DNA from: Cristatella mucedo
Lineage: Eukaryota; Bryozoa; Phylactolaemata; Cristatellidae
Direction: 5' to 3'
NCBI GenBank assembly: GCA_009760855.2
Contig: WPIO01000018.1
Coordinates: 5,846,501 to 5,910,500, forward strand
Length of the DNA stretch: 64,000 nucleotides
Positions 31,145-43,049 of the stretch are shown in pieces. The notes under the pieces were generated by a model. It had not been told where the DNA came from. It did not search any database and saw only the letters and a program-made list of their open reading frames with translations. Each line of letters begins with the position of its first letter. Position 1 is the stretch's first letter. Both the position numbers and the translations under genes were made by a program.

Positions 31145-32590
31145 ATGTCATTAGCCTCAGGTCATGTCCCAGCACCTGTCAAAAAAGCTGTAGTCAGGCC
31201 ACTTCTCAAGAAAGCTACACTTGACCAAGAGAACTTGAGCAACTACCGCCCAGTCTCCCTTCTACCATTTCAATCAAAGACACTGGAACGGGTAGTGGCA
31301 GACCAGCTAAACTCATATATCGAAACCTCACACCCTGCTAGTAAGTTCCAGTCTGGCTTTAGAGCTAATCACTCCACAGGGTCAGCATTGCTTCGGGTAT
31401 ACAACGACCTACTTAGGAATGCAGACATGGGTAGAGTGTCTCTTCTTGTTTTGCTCGATCTTTCGGCAGCTTTTGATACCATCGATCACAAAGTACTTCT
31501 AGAGCGCCTCTCATCTCGCCTGGGCATCACTGGCACTGCTCTGCAGTGGTTCAGGTCCTATCTCAGAGGGAGACTCCAGAGTGTTGACGTGAATGGACAA
31601 AGATCATCTGAAGTACCTCTAAAATATGGAGTACCTCAGGGCTCTGTGCTAGGTCCGGTCCTTTTCACCGTTTATACTCTCCCTCTCGCTGATGTGATTG
31701 CCAAGCACAATCTAGGCTTTCACTTCTATGCGGATGACACTCAGTTGTACCTTTGCTTTGATCCCTCCCAGCCTTCGAGCACCTCAAATTCTCTCAACTC
31801 ACTTGCTGCATGCATTGATGACATCCGATCATGGATGGCAGCAAATTTTCTAAAACTAAACGATGATAAAACTAACTTACTAGTTATGGGCAAACCTAGT
31901 GTTATTCAGAAATTGGAAAGGCTGACTTTCAAAATTGGCTCTGCCAGCATATCTCCAGTTGCATCAGCTCGAAATCTAGGTGTCATATTCCAAAGCGACC
32001 TCTCGTTAGACGACCACATCAGCTCCACAGTCAAATCAGCCTATTTTCAGCTTCATAACATTGCTAAAATTAGGGCTTGTTTAGATAAGGATACCACGTC
32101 CAAGTTGGTCCATGCATTCGTGACATCTCGTCTCGACTTCTGCAACTCACTGGTTACTGGCCTACCAGCATGTGCGATCAGGCGATTGCAGCTGGTGCAA
32201 AACTCGGCAGCTAGGCTTGTCTGTCGTGAGCGTCGCAGTTGCCACATTACTCCACTTCTCGCCGACCTGCACTGGTTACCAGTCAAGCAACGGATTGACT
32301 TCAAAGTTTTGTCGCTCACTTTTAGGTCTCTTCATTCTATGGCTCCAGCCTATCTTTCAGAGATACTACCCCATCAGGCAAAGCATCGTACCACTCGCTT
32401 TTCGGAATCCAACAGTCTAGAAATACCTCGTACAAACCTTAAATCCTTTGGAGACCGTGCATTTAGCTCGTATGCTCCCACAGCCTGGAACTCCCTCCCG
32501 ACCTGCATCAGAACATCCCCTGACCTGACCACATTTAAAAGAAAATTAAAAACATACCTATTTAGGACAGCATTTAGTGGGTCCTTGTGA
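31145..32590 (+). pseudogene. LINE-A reverse transcriptase, long open frame
   Basis: 481 codons open. RT motifs in order: NYRPVSLLPFQSKTLERVV, FRANHSTGSALLRVYND, LLVLLDLSAAFDTIDH, YGVPQGSVLGPVLFT and the catalytic FHFYADDTQLYL. Then SDLSLDDHI, SRLDFCNSLVTGLP, ADLHWLPVKQRIDFK and YAPTAWNSLPTCIR, the typical C-terminal end. The catalytic YADD is intact. The frame lacks its endonuclease part because of the upstream breaks, so I call it a remnant in spite of its length. It reads without stops to the 3' UTR. Confidence 0.93.
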
Positions 32591-32822
32591 TTCGTCCTCG
32601 ATGTGCTTATGCGTGCTGACACTGTTCATGCTGCCACTAACCACATTTGCATGCTGACCCAGTGCATGTAACCCCTAACCATGTTATTCATTTTGTTCGT
32701 TTTTCAAGCATGATTTTACTTACTATTCTATTGCGTATCACTTTGCAGCAAATGTAAAGCGCCTAGAAAGAGATTAAGTTCTCTGAGGGCGCTTTATCAA
32801 GTGCAATATTATTATTATTATA

Positions 32823-33772
32823 ATACTAACTTACTAGTTATGGGCAAACACAGTGTGATTCAGAAATTGGAAAGGCTGCCGCTCATAGTTGGCTCTGCCA
32901 GCATATCTCCTGTTGAATGAGCTCGAAATCTATGTGTCATATTCCAAAGCGACCTCTCGTTAGACGACCATATCAGCTCCACGGTCAAATCTGCCTATTT
33001 TCTGCTTCATAACATTGCTAAAATTTGGGCTTGTTTAGATAAGGATACCACGTCTAAGTTGGTCCATGCATTCGTGACATCTCGTCTCGACTTCTGCAAC
33101 TCACTGCTTACTGGCCTACCAGCATGTGCGATCAGGCGATTGCAGCTTGTGCAAAACTCTGCAGCTAGGCTTGTCTGTCGTGAGCGTCGCAGTTGCCACA
33201 TTACTCCACTTCTCGCCGACCTGCACTGGTTACCAGTCAAGCAACGGATTGACTTCAAGGTTTTGTCGCTCACTTTTAGGTCTCTTCATTCTATGGCTCC
33301 AGCCTATCTTTCAGAGATACTACCCCATCAGGCAAAGCATCGTACCACCCGCTTTTCGGAATCCAACAGTCTAGAAATACCTCGTACAAACCTCAAATCC
33401 TTTGGACACCGTGCATTTAGTTCGTATGCTCCCAAAGCCTGGAACTCCCTCCCGGTCTGCATCCGAACATCCCCTGACCTGACCACATTTAAAAGGAACC
33501 TAAAAACACCTATTTAGGAGAGCATTTAGTGGGTCCCTGTGATTCGTCCTTCATGTGCTCATGCGTGCTGACACTGTGCATGCTGCCACCAACCCCATTT
33601 GCATGCTGACCCAGTGCATGTCACCCCTAACCACGTTATTAATTTATTTTGTTTTTCAAGCATGATTTTACTTACCATTTAATTGCATTTGTCTTTGCAG
33701 CAAATGTAAAGCGCCTAGAAAGAGATTAAGTTCTTTGAGGGCGCTTTATCAAGTACATTATTATTTTTATTT
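32823..33772 (+). mobile_element. Second LINE-A copy, 5'-truncated, head-to-tail with the first
   Basis: It starts directly behind the ATT tail of the first copy and matches it from the LLVMGK segment onward. The frame 33,059-33,517 runs through SRLDFCNSLLTGLP, WLPVKQRIDFK and AYLSEILPHQ. One internal stop lies near 32,920. It ends in the family hairpin and an attatttttattttt tail at about 33,772. High identity to its neighbour suggests either two insertions at one site or a tandem product. Confidence 0.9.
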
Positions 33773-33904
33773 TTTATTTTTATCGTGCACGGTTTCGTGT
33801 GCGTGCATGCGAGCGCTTGCTTTGCTTACGTGCGGTACGCGTATAAAAATGCTCGCTGCTGTCGGCCAACCCAGCTAATTGACTTGCAATCCAAGAACTT
33901 AGAA

Positions 33905-34050
33905 AATACCACGCCCAGATTTAGCCGGGGGTTTAACGTGCGCACCTCAACTTCTGTCAGTTGAGGTGGTTACTTTGATAAACGAGGTCGTGGGTGCGAG
34001 CCCTGCAGTGTGTGTCTAGCGTCCAGACTGAGATCCAGTTCTCTTAGGGA
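33905..34050 (+). repeat. SINE-3-like element, copy 2
   Basis: Partner of 13,870-14,030, more decayed in box B. Confidence 0.4.
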
Positions 34051-35509
34051 CAAACGCAAGTGAAATTTACAAATATTTATATACGCGCACATATCTATAC
34101 ATTTATACAGCCATAATGAAATCATGAAACAGGTTTACTTGATGGTTAACATTTTTCTGGCCAATTCTGAGAGGTGTCACTCCCTCAGATACTAACTGCT
34201 CGGCCGATAAGTTTCAGCCTTCTTCACTGAAGAAGTTGTACGCACTCGTGCCGCAATTAAGCCAACTCCAAATAAAGCATATATTTGAAAATAAAAACGT
34301 TACTTCACTTCAACGGCATGGCTCAATCTCCGGGCTACAACATGGCTCTACCTGAGCTCCTGCATTAAAAGACTTAATTCAAACTCAATGCATATAGCTT
34401 AGCTGCCTTGAACCAAAAGAACGCAACAGTTAGATCGTAAATTGCACATCAGTAGCTGCCAATTATTTAACCCACTTTCCAATACTGGCTCACAATAACG
34501 TGTAAGGAGATTTTCAAACTCAGCAGCATTCTTATTTCCATGTCCGGGTTGAGTCTTGGTGGCTATCTGAGCCCGCTACTTACGCAGGTGCACGCAGAGC
34601 TCAGCCAATTTCTTCTTAATAAGTCACGCACGTAGGATCCAATTTACATTACGGCCATCCATAATAACTTCATGCAAAGTGAAACTGAATTTGTTGATTT
34701 GGGTAGTAATAAACGGACTGAAACGCACCATAATTGAAGCAAGCTGTAGATAACGACTGTGCCAGGAATCTGCAGCGTACATCCCAATTGCTAGAACTAA
34801 ACAGTTTTCCGACGGTTTGCTGCTGGTACGAGGATACATGGGATAAGCGAGACACTAATATGCTCAGTAGCATTGCTCTTTTTGATGTAACACTGTCGAT
34901 CGCTGGCCCATTTTGTGCGATTTTGCACTTATTGCAACGATCCGTTCGGCTGTTAGGGCTACTCAAAGCGTTCTTCCTTTGTAAAACTACGCATGGCAAG
35001 CGTCATCAAGTATAGAAATATGAGTTGACCTAATGGGGCCCCGCAGCACGCCTTGTTAGTACTAAGAGAATGAGTTGACGAAGTCCAACATTCTGTGCCA
35101 GGCATTCTTTGTCAGTATGGCTGACCCCTTCATGACGCAGGTATTTTTGTGTCACTACTGGACATTTTCCTTTACCTCGAGGTCACGAATTTTGTTCTTT
35201 GAACGGGTAATTAGCGAGATACTTTCGCGCTTAGTCGCATTGCTTTTGTGATGTGTAGGTGTCAGACAGTGCAGCCAGTCATGCTTGAATGACTATCCCT
35301 ATGTGCCAATAATTAAAATCCCATCAACCGAGCAACGCAAACAAAGTAGATGGACCGTCTTTGTCAGCTCTGCACTCGAAGGTTAGAAAAATGAAAGCTA
35401 GCCATTTCCTCTGCATCAACCGCGTTGGCGTTTCGGGCTCTGCTAATGCACTATTTTTTTTGAAAAGTCGATTTACTTATCTATACTGTGCGTTATTCGT
35501 CTCTTTCAG

Positions 35510-35618
35510 TCTGACTGAGATTGTTGTGGGTTCAGGCTCAGTTAAAAGCTGTTCCGTTGAGCCGTCTCTAGCGTCGCTGCTCTGGTGGACAGCATATCAT
35601 ACACGCCTTAGAAATCAG
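35510..35618 (+). other. Exon-like 109-bp block, copy 2
   Basis: Same length, same acceptor (ctctttcag) and donor (CAG/gtaaaa) as 15,489-15,597, and only four differences, one of which is silent in the open frame. See copy 1. Confidence 0.35.
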
Positions 35619-36302
35619 GTAAAATTGACGATTTCTCGCGGCCAGCGCAAAAATATGGCTACGACCGCCGAGTCTCGCTTTGCCGGTATCGCGGTTTTTC
35701 TAATACGTAGCCGATTTACTGCGATAAGTTGAAACTCTAAAGCGTATACTCCACTGACATTTTCCGCATGGCAGCATAATTACATGGACGTTATTAGACT
35801 CTTTTTGTCGTGGCTTGTTCAGCGAATGCAGGGATTTGTAGCCCGAGATTTTTACACTGCTGACCTAGGTCACTGTTCGAGTTGTGAAGTGAATGATTAT
35901 TTATAGCCCTCTTCAAGCGCTAGTGATGGACCGCAAGGCTTTTGTGCTTTTACGCTTCACAAATGAGGCTTGTAAATCGGAAGACCTTAACGTCTACTCT
36001 TGCTTTTACTTCTATAAGTCAGACATTGGCATTTAGCTTTTTTGTTGTTATCGTAGAAAATATCTTTGCTTGCTTTCCCAGCCTATTTGAAAACAATCCG
36101 ATAGACTAGGAGGAGGTTTTTGTCTCGAACGTTGGACCCCTGACATTGCCGCTCAAGCCCAACGCTGCCTGCAACGCTAGCGGCACACTTATAAAAGGCA
36201 AGCTGATACCGAATGCTGTCAGTAAAGTAGTGGGTTTCGACTTCCTTTCGATTTCGATTATTCAACCGTCGCTCCAATCATAAAAAATGCATTTGAATCA
36301 GT

Positions 36303-36486
<184 letters not shown>

Positions 36487-37502
36487 GGAGGGAGCAAGCG
36501 AAACATATGACCTGGCCACTTGGTTCGGCAGGATCGCTCGTGCTTAGATTTGGGCTGCACTGCTTTTCAGGTTCAAGTATGCGCTAGAGCTGCGAGGTAC
36601 AGCATATGGGCTTCAATATGAGCACCACCACTGTTCTTCGTAAATCGTCGGCGAATGCGCTGCGACAAAATCTTAAAAATTTCCACCTGGGTCGAAACGG
36701 CGCAGTAGCTAATATCTGTTCAAGTATCGTTGACCATTACTATCTTTAACTATCGTGGAAGGCGAGCCTTCGAGGCCCGGTATCAAGTTACAGTAAAAAT
36801 AAATAATGGCCAGCTGAAAAACTCGAAACTACAACCCGGGTCGTGAAGTACAAGCACCGTACCCCTAGGCTGTGACCCAGATGCAGTTGGTCTGTATCGT
36901 CGATGAGGAGTAAGGCGGATAAATTAGTATCTAAATTAAAGAAATAAAGCGTCTCCGTTTCGACGCCTCTTCTGCTAGATAGCCTGAAAAAGTTGTGGTT
37001 TGAAAACCTCTGCAGAGCCTCATTCTCCATCCGTGCCTCCTTGCAATCAACCCCGTGACCCTTTCCGCACTACCGATGAACTGCTTTGCTAGTTTCACTA
37101 TACTCACCGCCAGTAGTCGCCCTTAGGCGAGAAATTAGCCACACGATTCTTTCATACGTGGACAGTTAGTGACAGCGATTGCTCTGCAGATCTTAACGTT
37201 GTGTTATTTCGCTTCGCGTTTCTTTCTTCGACATGGCGACGAGCAAGGTCCCTTAGCTCAATTGCTTTGTATTCGGTTAAGCTGTGCAGCTGTTGTGGCT
37301 GGCGTGGCTTTGTCTGGGAGAGGAGAGCGTTGCAGGCTGGCGATTACGTTGCGATTGAGTAATTAATCCTAGCGGAAGTGCAGAGCTGCGGTAAATGAGA
37401 GCCTTTTGTCTCACACTGCACTTGGGCGCTGTGCGGGGGCTGACAAGTGACAGCCCCCCATTTCCTCCGCACAAATATAGTGACGGCGTCGTCTGGAAAA
37501 AG

Positions 37503-37681
37503 CCGTGATTGCACAATAGGTAAGGCAGTTTCTTTCACGACCGCAGTCCTGAGGTCGTGGATTAATTCCTATTGTGGGCGATCCTTTATGGCCGCTGGGA
37601 GCGGTGGTGATAGTCATAAAGGTTCTTTTGTCACTATAAAAAAGATGCTGTTTAATCAGCAAGGATTTATTTAGTTATTGT
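37503..37681 (+). repeat. SINE-2 copy, absent from duplication copy 1
   Basis: Begins ccgtgattgcacaataggta and ends in an A/T-rich tail. The likely target-site duplication is aaag (37,499-37,502 and 37,682-37,685). Copy 1 at about 17,359 is uninterrupted (gtctgggaaaagattgatca). Confidence 0.9.
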
Positions 37682-38259
37682 AAAGATTGATCATTTTAAC
37701 CAGTAAAATTTTTTTATCTCCGTTGCATGCCTCGCGTTTTTAACCACACAGCGATGAAGCGCATTCGAGGAGATAGCAGGGTGGCACCTGGACAGCGAAA
37801 TGTCTTTTTGTCCTTCCGTACAGTCTTTTCATTTAGCCATCCGATTTGGCGTGGATGTGGAGAACAGCTCATTGCACTTCTCACAGCAGGGTACCTTTAA
37901 TTATTGCTCAACGCCTGTCACAGAAATCGGGCAATCGTCGCTGACAATCATTGTCATTCAACGACAATTTTTGCTCGATACGTAAGTTATCCGCTGTTTA
38001 GTCAAAGGAAGAAGTCTTTAGACTCAGAAAATGCTGCTTCAATGAAATAATATCTCTCTATTCGCGGGCGTCGTTTTACTGCGGCTATTTCATAAGCTTT
38101 CTCAAGTTTAAATGTCATTGATCTAGATCAAGGTTCATAATTGAGGGAGCACTTCAATAGCTGCTAACACTATTCTGCCTCTTTTTAACTGAGGCGGTTG
38201 GAGCAGCCAACCTGTACTCTTACTTTCTTACACTGTCGCTCTTTACACGTTCTCACGTG

Positions 38260-38442
38260 GTGAGCCGTAATGGCTCACTAGGTAAGGCGGTTGGTTTTCA
38301 CGACCTCGGCCCGAGGTCATGGGTTTGAATCCTGTGGTTGGCGATCCTTTATCGTCGCTGCAAGTGGTGGTGATAGCCGTAAAGGTTCTTCTGTCGCTAT
38401 ACAAACAGAGACTGTTAAATCAGCTAGTATTTATTTATTTTA
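38260..38442 (+). repeat. SINE-2 copy with clear 8-bp target-site duplication
   Basis: tRNA-like head: box A-like taatggctcactaggtaagg and box B gggtttgaatcctg. A body (ggtggtgatagccgtaaagg, ctgtcgctata) and an atttatttatttta tail follow. It is flanked by ctcacgtg on both sides (38,252-38,259 and 38,443-38,450). Copy 1 has the single ctcacgtg at about 17,926. Confidence 0.95.
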
Positions 38443-39288
38443 CTCACGTGTGCATGCTACCCGATCGTGCACAGTTAGATGATGACTGCTGAGGTTCACA
38501 AACCCACCAAAGTTTGATCGCAAAGAGAGGAGCGGATGTGCACCAGTCGATGCCGTTCAAGCCCTCTTCCCCTCCATAAGGATAATGCTCGTTTAAACTC
38601 ACTCATGGTCTACTCGTAGCTCCTTCCCATGTCGGTACGAGCTGGCGGTGCCAGGCTAGCGGACTCCAGGGAGGGGATCTATTTTAGTCAGGATAGCTAT
38701 TTCGGGCGGGTTCGACGAATCGCCGCAATCCACTCTAATTTGCCAACAATTGACGCGAAATCGGCGTCGCCAAGGTTAAATTTTGGGTAAATATTGTAGT
38801 ACATTTTTTACTTTGTCTATTTACAAAATTTCATGCCGTTTCGCGCCCGCACACTCTTGCAAAAAAGCAAAGCAAACAAGCTGCAACGACGGAGGCTTGT
38901 ATCGCAATCCATCTCAATCCACTTTTGTTAGCCTAAAATTCACTGAAAATCAGTCTCGTAAAGATTCAAGAAATTTAGAATAAAAAACCAAGCTACATGT
39001 GAAATGCACCCATACAATTTTGCGTGATTCCATTTACCTGTCCTTACAAAATCTTCTGAAATAAATTGCAGCGGGCCGGCCAGTACCTCATTGCAACGAA
39101 ATCAACTGCAAATATAAGCAATCCATGGCATTCCACCGCACAAACAAAAGAAATCCTGCGTCAAAAGCTCCTATTTCGATTGCATATGACTGTGAATTCT
39201 GTGAAAATTTCACTCATGGTGTCTTACTTGCATTGGCACTGCCGTTCTTGTGCAATGCGCTAAAACACGATGGGATGCTCTGCAAATT

Positions 39289-39474
39289 GGTGAGCCGTGA
39301 TGGCACACTAGGTAAGGTGGTTGATTTCACGACCTCGGTCCCGAGGTCGTGGGTTCAATACCTGCGGTGGGCGGTTCTTTATTGCCACTGCAAGCGGTGG
39401 TGATAGCCGTATAGGCTCTTCTGTCGCTATACAAAAGAGGCTGTTTAATCAGCTAGGATTTATTTATTTATTTA
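39289..39474 (+). repeat. SINE-2 copy in the satellite
   Basis: Starts tgagccgtgatggcacacta, box B gggttcaata (decayed), tail tatttatttattta. Copy 1 is empty at about 18,753. No clean target-site duplication. Confidence 0.9.
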
Positions 39475-40861
39475 ATCGTTTGCCATAGCCCGGGCCAATA
39501 CCGAAATCAACTTCAATCCCCAGCATCCACCAAAAACGACTAGAAATGGATTTCGCCGAACTCCAGTTTTTATTGCATATCAAAGCGCTCTGTTTAGCGT
39601 TAACACCCACCTAAAATAACAAACTAAGCATCCGAGTACTCTGGCACTGAGCGGCAAATGCCGGGAAAACCCGGGAAATACCGAAATCAACTCTTATCCA
39701 CTGCAAATAATCCTCAAATCACGTATATGAAGCTCTAATTTACCTTTAAACTAAGAATAGTCTCAGCTAAAAGTGCACCCAAAAAAACTTGCTCCGTTGT
39801 GAATACGTATTTACATGCAATGCACTGCAATCAACTGCAACGGACCGGTCCCATACCGCAATCCACTGCAATCAGCCAAATTTCGCTACAATACGCTGCA
39901 ATCGGCCAAAATCTGCAGCAAAGCAATCTGAAGAATACACCAGAAATTCTAGTTACGATTGCATGCTACTCTTTGGTTCACTTATTGTGTACTCGCACTA
40001 TTACACTCAAATTTCCTTGACCGTTCTGCAGCAATGTGCTCAAATCAACTTCAACGGCCTACGCCAACACCGCTATCTACAAAAATCCGTCGAAAAACAA
40101 CCAAAATGCGCACAATTAAAACTCTAATAGTGATTGCAAGTTGCTCTAATCTCCCATTATTATGCACTCGCACAACTTCACTACAATTGCCTTGACCATT
40201 CGGCCGCAATTCACTGCAATCAACTGCAATGACCTGGCCAAAACAGCAACCTACACCAATCCAATTGAAAATACTACGAAATTTATTTCTCATTATTACA
40301 ATTTTGTATCCATATTACAAAGCAAACTTTTAAAAGTCAGTCATGTCAGTTTAATCAATTGCGCTCGTACAATTTCAGGCAAAACACGAGAATCTACGGC
40401 AACAATCTCAAAGCAGCAGTCCACTACAATCCGTGGCAAATCGAGCCCAAATTGGTTGCTCCAGGCTCCATTTCTCATTCCACGTAACCGCTCGCTGCGC
40501 TTGCATGCTTTTAAGCCGTTCTGGGCGTTTCATCTTCGGAAATACACAGCAATCGCCTGCAACGCCCAAGGCAAATAGGGCAGTCTATCAATATTCATCG
40601 CGAATCACCGGAAAGTGAATGTGCCATGCTCGAAGGTTTATTACGTATCATAGCGCACTGTTTGAAAGTTCGATCACATCTTTCAACCAATAGCCCGCCT
40701 ACATTTGCTAGCAATGACTGACAATCAACAACAATCGGCCGGGCCATACTTCCAACCCACGGCCGATAGACAACGGATGGATTGGCAGTGCGAAGCTCCA
40801 ATTGTATTGCACATAATACTTGGCTTCGTCTCAAGAGCAACCGTAGCATTTTCAAGCTGCT

Positions 40862-41000
40862 TTACAATAATAATAATAAACTTGATGATGCCCTCTCAGA
40901 GAGCTTAATATCTCTCTTGGCGCTTTAAATTTGCTGCGAAGGAAGCACGATCAAATGGTTAGTGGTAGCGCGCTCTATAAACAATAAGAATAACATGGTT
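40862..41000 (-). mobile_element. LINE-A 3' tail inside the satellite
   Basis: Begins aataataataataaacttga on the plus strand. The hairpin (cctctcagagagcttaatat) and the start of the 3' UTR follow. Only about 140 bp remain. Confidence 0.85.
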
Positions 41001-41566
41001 AGCTTTACTCCTTAACTATCAGTGACGTCCAAAAATAGCCGGCCATAGTCGGGGCCAGTACAGCAATCTGTAAAAAATTGACAAGATTAGCAAAGCGAAA
41101 CTGAAACTCTCATTCCACTTACAATCTAACTGTGCGCGCGAATAATGTATACAAATTACGCGGGTTAAATCTATGGCAATGCACGGCAATCGACGACAAT
41201 AACCTGAGGAAGTACACCAATTTCTAATGGTTCGTTACAAGTTGACACACAGTTGCTCAGATAAGCTCGAACCTTTCTGGCATATCGCTGCACACTCCCC
41301 CTTAAAGGTGCAATCACATCCGTTTAAGCAATCGTGAAAGTACAGTCGTGGGCAATGCGTGGATATCGACGGCAACGGCCTGTCTTCTACCGCAATACGT
41401 GTCATATTGACTAGTGATTAGCTGTATGCCGATCCAATTATCATGCCACGTAAAGCTTACGAAGCTCGCACATATTGTCAGTCCATGGTGATCATTAAAC
41501 CTTGGGTACTGCAAGGCAATTGACAGAAATGGCCCAAGACGATACGGCAATCTATGAAGGATTGTT

Positions 41567-41842
41567 GCGAAGAAATTAAAAACGCACCTACTTATTTAAT
41601 GATGTAGTGGGTCCCTGTAATTCGTCCTTATATGTTTATGCGTGCTGACACTGTTGCACACTGCCACTAACAACGATTGCATGCTGACCCTGCGCATGTC
41701 ACCTTTAACCACGTTATTCTTCTTGTTCATTGAGCATGCTATTACTAACCACCAATCGTGTTTCATTTGCAGCAAATGTAAAGCACCTATAAAGAGATTG
41801 AGTTCTCTGAGGGGGCTACATTAAGTATGTTATTGCTATTAT
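41567..41842 (+). mobile_element. LINE-A 3' UTR with ATT tail
   Basis: Starts at gaagaaattaaaaacgcacc, runs through gtgggtccctgtaattcgtc, the family 3' UTR and hairpin (aaagagattgagttctctga), and ends in tattgctattattaatt. 5'-truncated in the last coding codons. Confidence 0.88.
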
Positions 41843-41844
41843 TA

Positions 41845-42060
41845 ATTACAAGCAGAGCTAATAAGAGAAGATACAAATTTTTCTTGCGTATTAAGTGTAA
41901 TGTACGAGAAGTGAAACCACAGCCTATAAACCAACCACGAACGTACATTTGAGGGCAACTGGTATTGAAAATACGGAAATCTATAATGGTCCATTAAAAA
42001 GTGACTCGACGCGATGCCTTGCATTGATTTAAAATGACTTGAGGCGTTCAGATTGTTGCA
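41845..42060 (-). repeat. Inverted SAT180 unit at the right end of array 2
   Basis: On the minus strand it matches 11,370-11,540: tttttaatggacc, atagatttccg, ttgccctc, atgtacgttc and ttgcac/ttcact. Both arrays therefore end in the same arrangement with the same change of direction. Confidence 0.75.
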
Positions 42061-42069
42061 GTCTTGCTG

Positions 42070-42280
42070 CACTTACAAGAAAACTATCGCCAACTTTCCT
42101 TTCTTCCCCAAGTGGTCAAAGATTCTTGAAAAAGTGGCAAAGCAGTGGGTAGGACACATTGAAATAAATGAATTGTAAGAAATATTTCAATAGAAGCTCA
42201 AGCGACACAACTAGTTTCTGAAAATAATGTCATAACTACTGAATAGATATCTTCAATATGTCAAGTATTATTTACATATA
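42070..42280 (+). repeat. Repeat paired with 43,990-44,190
   Basis: Loosely similar runs in the same order: aagcagtg, tgaattgtaagaaatatttc against ctaattgtcggaaagatttc, ctcaagcgacacaactag against ctcaaacgacaccagtac, then ctgaaa. Old direct repeat, function unknown. Confidence 0.5.
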
Positions 42281-42284
42281 ATAT

Positions 42285-42400
42285 AATAATAATAATGCAC
42301 TTGATAAAGCGCCCTCAGAGAAGTAAATCTCTTTCTAGGCGCTTTACGTTTGATTCAAAGGAAAATGTCGGTTAGCTCTAGGGCCGCTAATCTGAGTATT
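42285..42400 (-). mobile_element. LINE-A 3' tail
   Basis: aataataataatgcacttga, hairpin, then about 40 bp of 3' UTR. Ultra-short copy. Confidence 0.85.
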
Positions 42401-42500
42401 GTTGCGGTGGCAGGCTCGTGGGCAGGCAAGCCTGTCACCTGTCACTGAGGTCCTTTATTCAAGCTGAGACTCTTTGCATTGACATTGCATTGACTGTGAT

Positions 42501-43030
42501 GCACCCGATTACACTTTATAGTTAATATCATAAAGACAATAATAATTTCCGGAGCTATTCTAGTACAGTATGATCGAATGATTACCCCTGCATCTCATGA
42601 CTTACAATAGTAAGACTTGTAGCTGATTTAAGAGCCTCACATACGTAGCAGCGGAAGAGCCTTGACTGCTATCACCACCGCTTGCAGTTGGAAATAAAAG
42701 ATCGTCCACTGATGGGATTCGAGCCACCGATCTCGGTTGTGAAGTTTGACCACCTTACCTACTAAGCACCCGATTACACTTTATAGTTAATATCATAAAG
42801 ACAATAATAATTTCCGGAGCTATTCTAGTACAGTATGATCGAATGATTACCCCTGCATCTCATGACTTACAATAGTAAGACTTGTAGCTGATTTAAGAGC
42901 CTCACATACGTAGCAGCGGAAGAGCCTTGACCGCTATCACCACCGCTTGCAGTTGGAAATAAAAGATCGTCCACTGATGGGATTCGAGCCACCGATCTCG
43001 GTTGTGAAGTTTGACCACCTTACCTACTAA
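42501..43030. repeat. 265-bp tandem duplication, two units, nearly identical
   Basis: Unit 1 is 42,501-42,765 and unit 2 is 42,766-43,030. I found one difference (gactgctatc against gaccgctatc). The junction lies inside a minus-strand SINE-2, so unit 1 ends in a SINE-2 without its head end and unit 2 continues to a complete head. The near identity marks it as young, or as an assembly artefact. Confidence 0.93.
42615..42765 (-). repeat. SINE-2 (cut by the tandem duplication)
   Basis: Minus-strand SINE-2: agctgattta tail end, accaccgcttgcag body, box B as gggattcgagcc on the plus strand, and the head cut at ccttacctactaa. Confidence 0.85.
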
Positions 43031-43042
43031 ACAATCACGGCC
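42880..43042 (-). repeat. SINE-2 (second unit, head complete)
   Basis: Same as the previous one but continuing to acaatcacggc, the reverse of the usual gccgtgattg head. Confidence 0.85.
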
Positions 43043-43049
43043 CTTACCT

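Larger units (their letters stand above)
29630..32822 (+). mobile_element. LINE-A, near full-length L2-like non-LTR retrotransposon
   Basis: The best copy in the window. An endonuclease (29.76-30.4 kb), a linker (30.4-31.14 kb) and a reverse transcriptase (31,145-32,590) lie in order on the plus strand. A 3' UTR of about 230 bp ends in a hairpin and attattattattata. There is no poly(A); ATT-type repeats in place of it are typical of L2 elements. The frame is closed at 29.87 kb by a TAG after ALTET and shifts between 30.7 and 31.1 kb, so it is inactive. The 5' end may be truncated, since no 5' UTR or ORF1 is visible upstream. Confidence 0.93.
38700..41565. repeat. SAT180 array 2 (about fourteen degenerate units)
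   Basis: Cores occur near 39,075, 39,488, 39,668, 39,840, 40,058, 40,230, 40,400, 40,565, 40,738, 41,052, 41,200, 41,367 and 41,531, mostly 160-180 bp apart. The first units match duplication copy 1 (18.2-18.8 kb). Those from about 40.1 kb onward match array 1 (from about 10.3 kb) unit by unit: acactttaagctctaacagc against acaattaaaactctaatagt, for example. LINE-A and SINE-2 pieces interrupt it. Confidence 0.78.

Noticed and set aside
37503-39474. tRNA genes suggested by box A and B matches
   Set aside because: The heads do not fold into a complete cloverleaf with a 7-bp acceptor stem, and each is followed by a common SINE body and tail.
42501-43030. CRISPR-like direct repeat array
   Set aside because: Only two long units without spacers. 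It is a tandem duplication in a eukaryotic genome.
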